Origin: Actinomycetota bacterium
GTDB lineage: Bacteria > Actinomycetota > Acidimicrobiia > IMCC26256 > PALSA-610
Assembly (NCBI GenBank): GCA_005779345.1
Contig: SXJQ01000012.1
Span: 1-8,863 of the forward strand
Reading direction: 5' to 3'
Length of the DNA: 8,863 nt
Positions 1-6,260 of this stretch are shown piece by piece (within the stretch, counting starts at the first letter, position 1; each line of letters starts with the position of its first letter). The notes under the pieces are model-generated. The model saw nothing but the letters and a program-made list of their open reading frames with translations, searched no databases and was not told the DNA's origin. The translations under genes were made by a program, and so were the position numbers.

Positions 1-840
1 AGCGCCGAGCAGGTACGCGCGCGCTGCGGCGCGACGGTCGCCGCGGGCCTCGAGCCGCCGCGCCACGTCGTAGGCGTCGCCCGGCCGGCCGTGGGCCCCC
101 GCGGCCCAGAGCGCGGCGAGATGCTTGGTGAGCACGGCGAGGTGCGCATCGCGTTGTGCCGCGGGGTTGGCGCTCAGGCTGTCGGGGCGGACACGGTAGC
201 CCGCGAGCGGCTCGTCGATCAGCCCGACGCGCTCGCCACCGAGGAGGAACCGCATCCACAGGTCGTAGTCCTCGGCGCGCCGGAGTTCTTCGTCGAACCC
301 CCCGTGGCGATCGAACAGCACGCGCCGCGCCAGCACACCGACGAATACGAAATTGCTGCGGGCGATCGCGGCGACCTGGTCGTCGCACGCGAACGCGACG
401 TCGTGCCAGCCGCCGTAGAACCGGCCGCGCCCCGCGGCCTCGGCGGCCGCACGATCGGCGGGACCGTCGCCCTCGATCAGCCACGCGTCGGTGGTCACGA
501 ATCCCACGGCCGGGTTCGCGGCGAGGTACTCGACGCCGCGCCGGACCCGATCGGGTGCCCACACGTCGTCGGCGTCGAGCAACCCGACGATGTCGCCCGT
601 CGCATGGGCCAGCGCGGTGTTCCGGGCGCCGGCGAGCCCGCGGTTCGCCTGCGTCACGAGGTGCACCCGCCCCCGATATCGCTCGAGCACCGCGGGCGTG
701 TCGTCGGTCGAACCGTCGTCGACGACGACGATCTCCACGTCAGGATGATCCTGGGCCAGCGCCGACTCGATCGCCGCGGCCACCCACCGCTCCACGTTGT
801 AGGCCGGAATCAGCACCGACACCCGCTCGCCGCCGGCCAT
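1..840 (-). CDS. Family 2 glycosyltransferase, partial (C-terminus beyond left edge)
   Basis: This reads as a GT-A fold, inverting GT2-type glycosyltransferase that would transfer a sugar from a nucleotide-sugar donor on the cytoplasmic side. The frame is open from the ATG at 840-838 to base 1 (280 codons, no stop). Residues 7-13 (VSVLIPA) and 37-46 (EIVVVDDGST) are the nucleotide-binding strand and the VDDGS motif. LLDADD at 87-92 holds the metal-binding DXD (D89-A90-D91). RAEDYDLWMR at 188-197 supplies the ED motif that usually carries the catalytic base. The last ~28 residues visible look like a TPR-type helical pair (GDAYDVARRLEARGDRRAAA). It is divergent from the rest of the cluster across a 37-bp gap, and a TACGAT -10 box sits 6 nt before the ATG, suggesting a leaderless mRNA. 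The family call is firm. Donor and acceptor cannot be read from the sequence, but the neighbours point to surface polysaccharide synthesis. Confidence 0.93.
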   Translation of the reverse strand, partial: MAGGERVSVLIPAYNVERWVAAAIESALAQDHPDVEIVVVDDGSTDDTPAVLERYRGRVHLVTQANRGLAGARNTALAHATGDIVGLLDADDVWAPDRVRRGVEYLAANPAVGFVTTDAWLIEGDGPADRAAAEAAGRGRFYGGWHDVAFACDDQVAAIARSNFVFVGVLARRVLFDRHGGFDEELRRAEDYDLWMRFLLGGERVGLIDEPLAGYRVRPDSLSANPAAQRDAHLAVLTKHLAALWAAGAHGRPGDAYDVARRLEARGDRRAAARAYLLGA

Positions 841-846
841 GTACCG

Positions 847-852
847 ATCGTA
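847..852 (-). promoter_or_regulatory. -10 element of a probable leaderless promoter for the glycosyltransferase
   Basis: Read on the minus strand, the gap ends TACGAT-CGGTAC-ATG. TACGAT fits the actinobacterial TAnnnT -10 consensus and lies 6 nt from the start codon, so transcription would begin at or next to the A of the ATG. No Shine-Dalgarno sequence is present in the gap, as expected for a leaderless gene. No convincing -35 is seen about 17 bp upstream. The start site is inferred from the spacing, not measured. Confidence 0.6.
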
Positions 853-862
853 GGGCGGGCGG

Positions 863-868
863 TAGCCT
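863..868 (+). promoter_or_regulatory. -10 element of a probable promoter for the plus-strand operon
   Basis: TAGCCT fits TAnnnT and lies 9 nt before the ATG at 878. The predicted start would be only 2-3 nt upstream of the codon, giving a leaderless or nearly leaderless mRNA. There is no ribosome-binding site before this ATG. The element is 10 bp from the opposing -10 (847-852), so the two promoters occupy the same 37-bp gap and RNA polymerase could probably not bind both at once. The -35 region (around 840-845) is poor. Weaker than the opposing element. Confidence 0.42.
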
Positions 869-877
869 GGCCCGCTC

Positions 878-1903
878 ATGCGCGGCTCGGGGCGACAACG
901 ACGAGGCGGTCGGTTCACCGCGACGTTCTGCGTCGCTGCCGTCGCGGTCCTGCTCGGCAGCGAACTGCTCGTCCGAGCGGCCGACGATCGGCTCGCCGAA
1001 CCGCTCATCTACTTCTCGCCGCAGGCCCAGCAGGTCGCCATCGACCTCGACGTCCTCCACGCGAACGGCATCCGCAGCGACATCGCGTTCGTCGGCACCT
1101 CGATGGTCCGGCGCGGCATCGACGCGAACCGGGTCGAGGGCGTCCTCACCGACACCGAATGGGCGCACAACGTCGCGCTGCCGGGCGCCCAGACCACCGT
1201 CGTGCGGCGTTGGCTGCACGACGAAGTCGTACCGAAGCTCCGCCCGCGCCGCGTGGTGTGGGGCATCTCGTCGATCGACTTCAACGGCGCGCGACCCGAC
1301 AAGACCATCGACCGCTACGAGGCAGCGCGGGCGAGCGAGCCCGGCTTCTTCGGCGACCTCGACCGCCGCCTCCTCGACGTCGCGCTGTCGCACCACCGCG
1401 ACGAGCTGCGCGACCCCGCGGCGCTCCTCACCGCGGCCCGCGGCAACGCCACGACCAGCTACGAGCGGGTGCGTCCGCTCCAACAGCGGGCCGTGTGGGA
1501 GCTCGCGTACCCCCAGCTCAGCGACGAGCGCCTTGCGCGCCTGCGCCGCAACCACCTGGCCACCATCGAGGACAAGCAGCTCTTCGAGTTCGCGATCGGC
1601 GACGACGAGCTCGAGGCATTCCGCGCGACGCTGCGCGAGTTGCAGGACGAGGGCATCGAGGTCGCCGTGGTGTTCATGCCCGTCCCGACCGGCTACGCCG
1701 ACGCGCATCCCGGGGGCGCGGCGCAGTTCGAGGAGTTCAAGGCAACGATCGCCGCCGAGACCGCCGCCCTCGACGTCACGACCCTCGATCTCAGCACGAC
1801 CATGAGCGACGACGACTTCCGCGACTACGAGCACCTCTGGGTGGAGGCCGCGCACCGCTTCACCGACCTGCTCGCCGAGCGACTGCTCGACGAGGGCTGG
1901 TAG
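878..1903 (+). CDS. Membrane-anchored SGNH-like (DltD/AlgX-type) hydrolase or acyltransferase
   Basis: 341 aa. Basic N-terminus (residues 1-12, RGSGRQRRGGR), then a single hydrophobic segment at about 13-32 with no clear signal-peptidase site, so probably anchored with the body outside the membrane. SGNH blocks are visible: FVGTSMVRRGID at 71-82 with nucleophile candidate S75, ALPGAQT at 100-106 with the oxyanion glycine G103, WGISSIDFNG at 128-137 with N136, and DYEHLWVEAAHRF at 316-328, whose D316-x-x-H319 matches the terminal catalytic DxxH of the superfamily. In DltD and AlgX/AlgJ such domains handle acyl groups on surface polymers, so acetylation or deacylation of the exported polysaccharide is a reasonable inference. 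The acetyltransferase-like gene begins 46 bp downstream. First gene of the plus-strand cluster. The ATG at 878 is chosen because it keeps the basic/hydrophobic start and follows the -10 at 863. The exact reaction is unknown. Confidence 0.75.
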   Translation: MRGSGRQRRGGRFTATFCVAAVAVLLGSELLVRAADDRLAEPLIYFSPQAQQVAIDLDVLHANGIRSDIAFVGTSMVRRGIDANRVEGVLTDTEWAHNVALPGAQTTVVRRWLHDEVVPKLRPRRVVWGISSIDFNGARPDKTIDRYEAARASEPGFFGDLDRRLLDVALSHHRDELRDPAALLTAARGNATTSYERVRPLQQRAVWELAYPQLSDERLARLRRNHLATIEDKQLFEFAIGDDELEAFRATLRELQDEGIEVAVVFMPVPTGYADAHPGGAAQFEEFKATIAAETAALDVTTLDLSTTMSDDDFRDYEHLWVEAAHRFTDLLAERLLDEGW

Positions 1904-1936
1904 CGATCCCGATGACATCGAGCGACGCGACCGCAC

Positions 1937-1940
1937 GAGG
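1937..1940 (+). promoter_or_regulatory. Ribosome-binding site deciding the GTG start at 1950
   Basis: GAGG followed by 9 nt and then GTG at 1950-1952. It favours the GTG over the in-frame ATG at 1977, which would remove nine residues including the start of the hydrophobic segment and has no comparable Shine-Dalgarno sequence. Confidence 0.5.
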
Positions 1941-1949
1941 GCGACGCGC

Positions 1950-2549
1950 GTGAAGCGGGTCGTGCTCGCGATCCGCATGGCTTGGTACGCCCCGATGCTG
2001 GTGGGCCTCGTGTCGGGGCGGGCGCGTCGCGTCATCGCGCTCGACGTCGATCGTTGGGTCACCGTCGTCGTGCCGCCCGTCGGCCGGCGCCGCGCGACGC
2101 TCGCGCTGCTGGCGACCTACCGCGAGTACCGCACGCTCTACTGCTACCGGTTGCGGCGCGCCGGATTCGCGCCCGCGGCCCTCGCGACGATCCTCGCGTT
2201 GATCTACCCGGGTGAGCGCACGCTCTTTCTCGCGTGCGGCGACATCGGTCCGGGGCTGTTCATCCAGCACGGCTTCGCCACGATCATCGCCGCGCGCCGT
2301 CTCGGGTCGAACTGCTGGGTCAACCAGCAGGTCACGATCGGCTTCGACCGCGCCGACTCGCGGCCGACGCTCGGCGACAACGTCGCGGTGCACGCCGGCG
2401 CGAAGGTGCTCGGCGACATCACGATCGGCGACGGCGCCCGAATCGGCGCGAACGCGGTCGTGCTCCACGACGTCGCCGCGGGCTGCACCGCGGTCGGGGT
2501 CCCGGCGCGGATCCTGCCGCCGAAGCGTGAGCGCGGCGCCGGCGCCTGA
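1950..2549 (+). CDS. Serine-acetyltransferase-like hexapeptide-repeat acyltransferase
   Basis: 199 aa, GTG start. The C-terminal half (about 95-190) is a left-handed parallel beta-helix built from isoleucine/valine hexapeptides (VTIGF, VLGDITIGDGARIGANAVVL), ending in the typical GVPARIL. The N-terminus lacks the long helical domain of housekeeping CysE (about 270 aa) and instead has a hydrophobic/basic stretch (1-30) that may lie on the membrane. Against CysE, D98 in GDIGPG matches the catalytic Asp and H107 in IQHGFA matches the catalytic His158 of E. coli. The second active-site His (His193, in a DRHP motif) is Arg here (R138, DSRP). This suggests an acetyl-CoA-dependent O-acyltransferase acting on a sugar or lipid-linked intermediate rather than free serine. 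It lies between the SGNH gene and a glycosyltransferase, as expected of polysaccharide-locus acetyltransferases. Not cysE proper; the substrate is unknown. Confidence 0.82.
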   Translation: MKRVVLAIRMAWYAPMLVGLVSGRARRVIALDVDRWVTVVVPPVGRRRATLALLATYREYRTLYCYRLRRAGFAPAALATILALIYPGERTLFLACGDIGPGLFIQHGFATIIAARRLGSNCWVNQQVTIGFDRADSRPTLGDNVAVHAGAKVLGDITIGDGARIGANAVVLHDVAAGCTAVGVPARILPPKRERGAGA

Positions 2550-2568
2550 CTCGTGGACACCTGAGCCC

Positions 2569-3681
2569 GTGGACATCTACTGGTACTGGCCCTACCTCCG
2601 GCCCGAGCACCTCGCGCTCGTCGACGCGGTCCCCCGCCCCGGCGACACGCTCGTGGTGCACACGATCCCCGACCGGATCGCGCCCGCCGACCGCGACCGC
2701 GGCGCGGTGCGGATCGAGGCCACGCTGCCCGAGGTCGGCCGCGAACGCGAACGATCGCTGCGGTGGTTCGCGTCGCGCGCGACGACCTACCCGCGGCGCG
2801 CTCGAGCCCGCGACGCGCTCGCTCGCAACGGGTTCGACATCGCGCACGTGGTGTTCCTGAACCGCCTCACCGACTGGTACTCGCTCGCACCGCTCGGTCG
2901 CCACGTTCCGCTCGTGACGACGGTGCACGACGTCGTCCCGCACGAAACCCGTCTGCCGGCCACGCTCGAACGGCGGCTGCTCGCGCGCACCTACGCCACC
3001 GCGGGCGAAATCGTCGTGCACCATCCCTCGATCGCCGATCGCCTCGCCGGCGAGTTCGCGGTCGACCGCGGCCGGCTCCACGAGATCCCGCACTGGGTCC
3101 TGCCGTCGCCCCACGAATCGCGCGGCCGTCCGAGCGATCGCCCGACGGTGCTCTGCTTCGGCGCGTTCCGCCGCAACAAAGGAATCGATGTCTTGCTCGA
3201 CGCGATCCGCCGCGATCGCGACCTCGACGCGACGTTCGTGATCGCGGGCCGCGGCGCACCCGAGATCGAGGCGAGTGTGCGTGCGGCCGCCGACGCCGAC
3301 GACCGCATCCACGCCGAGATCGGCTACGTCGCGACGGAGCGCAAGCACGAGCTCTACCGGGCATGCGATCTCGTCGTGCTCCCCTACACCGACTTCTCGT
3401 CGCAGAGCGGCGTGCTCCACGACGCCTACGCGCACGGGCGGCCCGTGGTCGCCACCGATGTCGGCGCACTCGGCTCGTCGGTGCGCGACGACGCGACCGG
3501 CTGGGTCGTCGCCCCCGGCAATCCCGACGCGATCACGCGCGCGCTCCGGGCCGCGCTCGGCGACCACGATGCCTGGCGTGCGGCGACGGCGGCCTGCGAA
3601 CGTGTTCGTCACGAGCGTCGGCCCGAGGCCGTGGGCGCGGCCTTCGCGGCGTTGTACGAACGGACCATCGCCGAACGGTGA
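2569..3681 (+). CDS. Family 4 glycosyltransferase (GT-B fold)
   Basis: 370 aa, GTG start. N-terminal acceptor domain about 1-185, with TTVHDVVPHE at 117-126 (H120) typical of the GT4 acceptor side. C-terminal donor domain from about 190, with VLCFGAFRRNKGIDVLLDAI at 194-213 (R201/K204 for nucleotide phosphates), ELYRACDLVVLPY at 261-273, and the donor loop SSQSGVLHDAYAHGRPVVAT at 277-296. In that loop the usual first Glu of the EX7E motif is not present (S/Q instead) and the second position is Asp/Ala-like, a known type of variation in the family. A retaining sugar transfer to a lipid-linked chain is expected in the cytoplasm. It follows the acetyltransferase after 19 bp. The start at 2569 gives the usual compact beginning (VDIYWYWPYLRPEH); an in-frame GTG at 2527 would add 14 residues and overlap the upstream gene by 23 bp. 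Neither has a strong Shine-Dalgarno sequence. Confidence 0.9.
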   Translation: MDIYWYWPYLRPEHLALVDAVPRPGDTLVVHTIPDRIAPADRDRGAVRIEATLPEVGRERERSLRWFASRATTYPRRARARDALARNGFDIAHVVFLNRLTDWYSLAPLGRHVPLVTTVHDVVPHETRLPATLERRLLARTYATAGEIVVHHPSIADRLAGEFAVDRGRLHEIPHWVLPSPHESRGRPSDRPTVLCFGAFRRNKGIDVLLDAIRRDRDLDATFVIAGRGAPEIEASVRAAADADDRIHAEIGYVATERKHELYRACDLVVLPYTDFSSQSGVLHDAYAHGRPVVATDVGALGSSVRDDATGWVVAPGNPDAITRALRAALGDHDAWRAATAACERVRHERRPEAVGAAFAALYERTIAER

Positions 3682-3692
3682 CCGAGGTCACC
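3677..3692. promoter_or_regulatory. 16-bp perfect dyad across the glycosyltransferase stop codon
   Basis: GGTGACC-GA-GGTCACC: two 7-bp arms that are exact reverse complements around a 2-bp centre. The left arm contains the TGA stop of the upstream gene (3679-3681). The spacer is too short for a stable RNA hairpin loop and there is no U-tract, so it is not a terminator. It has the form of an operator for a dimeric regulator, 72 bp before the TAAGAT element. A 7-bp dyad of this kind can arise by chance in a window of this size, so the role is tentative. Confidence 0.3.
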
Positions 3693-3763
3693 GCGGCCCC
3701 GACCCCGCGTCGGTCAACGGCCGATTCCACGACGGGCAGGGTGATCGCCCACTCGGATCGACG

Positions 3764-3769
3764 TAAGAT
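3764..3769 (+). promoter_or_regulatory. -10 element of a probable internal promoter before the ABC exporter
   Basis: TAAGAT is a good TAnnnT -10 in the only sizeable gap of the plus-strand cluster (131 bp, 3682-3812). The locally AT-richer run ACGTAAGATT stands out from its surroundings. The expected start near 3776 would leave a leader of about 37 nt before the GTG at 3813. GTGATC at 3741-3746, 17 bp upstream, is only a partial match to TTGAC. If real, the exporter and the downstream RRE/NTase/kinase genes can be transcribed apart from the upstream genes. Confidence 0.5.
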
Positions 3770-3798
3770 TGCCCTCCCGTCCCCTCCGGCCGCACCGC

Positions 3799-3802
3799 GG
3801 AG
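3799..3802 (+). promoter_or_regulatory. Ribosome-binding site for the permease GTG at 3813
   Basis: GGAG with 10 nt to the GTG at 3813-3815. It supports this start over the in-frame GTG codons at 3741 and 3678, which lie upstream of the putative -10 at 3764 and would add low-complexity residues with no family similarity that I can recognise. Confidence 0.4.
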
Positions 3803-3812
3803 TCCGACCTTC

Positions 3813-4748
3813 GTGACCGATTCGCACATCGCAGACACCGGTGCCGCCGACAGTGGGGACGTCGCCGAGCCCGTCAGCATCCGGATCCGGCCCGAAGCGT
3901 TGGGGGAGTTGCCCGACTCCCCTCCCGCGGCGCTGCGGTTCCGTCGCGGCCTCGAGTTGCGCCGCGCACTGCGCGAGTTGCGGGGCACACCCGAGATCGT
4001 CCGCAGCCTCGCCGAACGCGAACTCCGGAGCCGCTACGCGCAGGCGATCCTCGGCTTCACCTGGAACGTCCTCCAGCCGCTCATCACGGTATTCGTGTTC
4101 GCCGCGGTCGTCGATCGGCTCGACGCCAAGATCGCGACCGGCGGGGTGCCCTACGCGCTGTTCGTCTACCTCGGTCAGCTCCCGTGGACGTTCTTCTCGT
4201 CGTCGATCACGAACGGATCGAACGCGCTGGTCGCCAACACGGCGCTGCTCAACAAGGTGTACGCGCCGCGCGAGGTCTTCGCGCTCGGCTCGCTCCTCAC
4301 GCGCGTCGTCGACACGTTGTGTGCGGCGGCGCCCCTCGCGCTGTTCTTCATCGCCGACAGCCGCGCGCCGCGGTTCCCCGAGTCGCTGTGGGCGATCCCA
4401 TTGCTCGCGATCCTCGTGCTGTTCACGACCGGGCTCACGATGCTGCTCTCGGTGCTGGTCGTGTACGCACGCGATGTACGCCACGCGATCCCGGTGATCG
4501 TGCAACTCCTCTACTTCCTCACGCCCGTGCTCTACGGCTTCGACCGGCTGCACTTCCTCACCCCGACGATCTATTCGGCCCTGAACCCGGTCGCCGCGGT
4601 GATCGACGGCCTGCGACGCAGCGTGTTCTTCGGCGAGGCGCCGCTCACCGGCCCGACCGTGGCGGCAGCGATCAGCTCGGTGATCGTGCTCGTACTCTGT
4701 TACATGGGGTTCAAGCACTTCGAGCAGGGGATCGCGGATGTTGCCTGA
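3813..4748 (+). CDS. ABC-2 type polysaccharide export permease (Wzm/TagG-like)
   Basis: 311 aa with the chosen GTG. Cytoplasmic N-terminus about 1-75 (longer than usual, Asp/Pro-rich at the start), then about six membrane segments near 79-101, 112-130, 155-180, 192-218, 223-242 and 283-300. Family hallmarks: LAERELRSRYAQAILGFTWNVLQPL at 66-90, LLNKVYAPREVFALGSLL at 145-162, YFLTPVLY at 234-241 and NPVAAVIDGLRRSVFFGE at 258-275. Such proteins form the membrane channel that moves a lipid-linked polysaccharide across the cytoplasmic membrane together with a Wzt/TagH ATPase. That ATPase follows immediately, its ATG lying 11 bp inside this gene's 3' end. An alternative GTG at 3678 overlaps the upstream stop as GTGA and would add 45 residues; I consider it less likely because the TAAGAT -10 and GGAG lie between. 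Confidence 0.9.
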   Translation: MTDSHIADTGAADSGDVAEPVSIRIRPEALGELPDSPPAALRFRRGLELRRALRELRGTPEIVRSLAERELRSRYAQAILGFTWNVLQPLITVFVFAAVVDRLDAKIATGGVPYALFVYLGQLPWTFFSSSITNGSNALVANTALLNKVYAPREVFALGSLLTRVVDTLCAAAPLALFFIADSRAPRFPESLWAIPLLAILVLFTTGLTMLLSVLVVYARDVRHAIPVIVQLLYFLTPVLYGFDRLHFLTPTIYSALNPVAAVIDGLRRSVFFGEAPLTGPTVAAAISSVIVLVLCYMGFKHFEQGIADVA

Positions 4749-5925
4749 GGGCTCCATCCGCGTCGAGCACGCGTGGAAGCGCTTCCGCACCTATCGCGGT
4801 CGGCGCCTGCTGCGCGATCGCGTCGAGAACCGCGTCGCGAAATTGCGGGGCAAGGTCCCGCGGCACAATCCGTGGCGGTGGGTGCTGCGCGACATCGACT
4901 TCGAGATCACACCGGGCGAGGCCGTCGGGCTCGTCGGGGTCAACGGGTCGGGCAAGAGCACGCTCCTCAAGATCATCTCGCAGGTGATGTTCCCCCACTC
5001 GGGTCGGATCGAGACCAATGGTCGGGTCGGGGCGCTCCTCGAGGTGTCGTCGGGAATCCACAACGACCTCACCGGGCGCGAGAACATCGCGGTGTACGGG
5101 TCGCTGCTCGGCATCTCGCGCCGCGACGTCGCACTGCGCTTCGACGACATCGTCGCGTTCGCGGAACTCGAGCGGGCGATCGATCAGCAGGTCAAGTTCT
5201 ACTCGTCGGGGATGAAGATGCGGCTCGGCTTCTCGATCGCGGCGTTCCTCGAACCGCGCATCCTGCTCGTCGACGAGGTCCTCGCGGTCGGCGACTCGGC
5301 GTTCCAGCAGAAGTGCCTCGATCGGATGCGCGACGTGCTCACGTCGGGGGCGACCCTGATCCTCGTGTCGCACGACCTCGCGTCGATCGGCGCGGTCGCC
5401 CAGCGCGGCCTGTGGCTCTCCGACGGGCGGCTCGCGGCCGACGGTCCGATCGACTACGTGCTCGGCGAGTACCGCCACAAGATCGAGGCGATCACCGAGG
5501 CGCGTTCGCTCGAGACGGTCGGTCGCATCCAGGTCCGCGATCTGCGGGTCGAAGGCCCCGACGGTCGGATCCCGGCCGCCAACGAACCGTGCCGCATCTC
5601 GTTCACCGCGGTGAGTGACTTCGACCATCGCTGCTCGTTGTTCATCGGAGCGAGCCAGGGCACCTCGACACCGATCTGGGTGAAGCGCTTCGTCACCGTG
5701 TTGCCCACCGGTGAGTCGCGCGTCACGCTCGCACTGCCACGGCTGCCGCTCCCGTTCGGCAACTACACGTTGTACTTCGGCGCGTTCGGGCGCGGGCGAG
5801 CCGAGCTGTCGCCGTGGCAACCGGTGGGGCAGCTCTCGGTGACGGGGCTCAAGATGGATCCGACGCCGCCGGCGATCGTGCGGCTCGCGCCGTACTACGT
5901 CGACGGCACCTGGACGCTCGAGTAG
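4738..5925 (+). CDS. ABC transporter ATPase for polysaccharide export (Wzt/TagH-like) with C-terminal extension
   Basis: 395 aa. The nucleotide-binding domain is at about 5-245: Walker A GVNGSGKST at 67-75 (K73), signature YSSGMKMRL at 155-163 (variant of LSGGQ, characteristic of polysaccharide exporters), Walker B ILLVDE at 175-180 (E180), D-loop VGDSAFQ and the H-loop SHD (H212). An N-terminal insertion (about 18-45, LLRDRVENRVAKLRGKVPR) precedes the core, as in Wzt/TagH proteins. Residues ~260-395 form a beta-rich C-terminal domain (RDLRVEGPDGR, CRISFTAVSD, LPFGNYTLYFGAFG). In Wzt of E. coli O8/O9a the equivalent domain binds the modified end of the glycan. A terminus-recognition role here is therefore plausible, but inferred. 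The start overlaps the permease by 11 bp and has AGGGG at 4726-4730, 7 nt before the ATG. All catalytic motifs are intact. Confidence 0.94.
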   Translation: MLPEGSIRVEHAWKRFRTYRGRRLLRDRVENRVAKLRGKVPRHNPWRWVLRDIDFEITPGEAVGLVGVNGSGKSTLLKIISQVMFPHSGRIETNGRVGALLEVSSGIHNDLTGRENIAVYGSLLGISRRDVALRFDDIVAFAELERAIDQQVKFYSSGMKMRLGFSIAAFLEPRILLVDEVLAVGDSAFQQKCLDRMRDVLTSGATLILVSHDLASIGAVAQRGLWLSDGRLAADGPIDYVLGEYRHKIEAITEARSLETVGRIQVRDLRVEGPDGRIPAANEPCRISFTAVSDFDHRCSLFIGASQGTSTPIWVKRFVTVLPTGESRVTLALPRLPLPFGNYTLYFGAFGRGRAELSPWQPVGQLSVTGLKMDPTPPAIVRLAPYYVDGTWTLE

Positions 5926-5928
5926 GAA
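5924..5928 (+). promoter_or_regulatory. Ribosome-binding site overlapping the ATPase stop codon
   Basis: AGGAA, sharing bases with the TAG at 5923-5925 and 5 nt before the ATG at 5934. Strong for this region. It fixes the start of the small PqqD-like gene and ties its translation to the end of the ATPase gene. Confidence 0.6.
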
Positions 5929-5933
5929 CAGCG

Positions 5934-6260
5934 ATGACGGGCGACGCGCCGACGCGGTACCGCACCCGCAGCGAGGTCGTCCGCCGCCGCCTCGGCGATC
6001 GCCTCTGGGTGCTCGTCGCCGATCGCGACGACGACCCGCTCGAACTCGCGGGCGCCGCGGCCGTACTCGTGACCGCCGCCGACGGCTCGACCACGATCGC
6101 CGCGGTCGTCGAGCGATTCGCGCTCGCGCCCGACGATCGCGACGCCGCCTGGGCCGCGCTCGTCGACACGACCGAGCGACTGGTCGCGCTCGGGGTGCTC
6201 GAACCGTGCGCCGACTCGCGCGACGAGCAGGAACCCGATCGCGGCCGGGGTCCGGCATGA
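5934..6260 (+). CDS. PqqD-like / RiPP recognition element (RRE) protein
   Basis: 108 aa. Pattern of the PqqD winged-helix fold: beta strands at 13-29 (SEVVRRRLGDRLWVLVA), a short loop, LELAGAAAVLVTAADGSTTIAAVVERF at 36-62 (helix + 'DG.tt...i' turn) and a third helix with the terminal LVALGVLE at 83-90. The standalone size is similar to PqqD and lasso B1 proteins (about 80-110 aa). These domains usually bind a leader peptide and present it to a modifying enzyme. The tail (93-108) is charged and probably disordered. The start follows the ATPase stop by 8 bp, and the end overlaps the nucleotidyltransferase start as ATGA. No precursor peptide is seen nearby, so the bound partner is unknown; it may be a protein rather than a small peptide. 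The family assignment rests on pattern recognition, as these domains are very divergent. Confidence 0.72.
   Translation: MTGDAPTRYRTRSEVVRRRLGDRLWVLVADRDDDPLELAGAAAVLVTAADGSTTIAAVVERFALAPDDRDAAWAALVDTTERLVALGVLEPCADSRDEQEPDRGRGPA

Larger units (their letters stand above)
3682..3812. other. Longest intergenic gap (131 bp)
   Basis: It contains no recognisable gene. It holds the right arm of the dyad (to 3692), the TAAGAT -10 (3764-3769) and the GGAG (3799-3802). The reading frame of the permease stays open back through it, so a longer permease N-terminus cannot be excluded. No hairpin plus T-tract typical of an intrinsic terminator is seen. Confidence 0.6.

Noticed and set aside
91..1953. Long plus-strand open frame (620 codons) across the divergent genes
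   Set aside because: Arg/Pro/Ala-rich low-complexity translation, antisense to the GT2 gene and out of frame with the SGNH gene. It is a shadow created by high GC; the GT2 and SGNH frames carry clear motifs.
1912..1953. 13-codon ORF ending in a GTGA overlap with the acetyltransferase start; possible leader or precursor peptide
   Set aside because: No ribosome-binding site, Arg/Ala-rich without a core or leader pattern, and far from the RRE genes. The GAGG at 1937 serves the GTG at 1950.
1950..2549. Housekeeping serine acetyltransferase (cysE)
   Set aside because: It is short, lacks the N-terminal helical domain, has Arg in place of the serine-site His, and no cysteine synthase gene is adjacent.
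3677..3692. Intrinsic terminator after the GT4 gene
   Set aside because: Only 2 nt between the arms and no T-run follows; it fits a protein-binding dyad better than an RNA hairpin.
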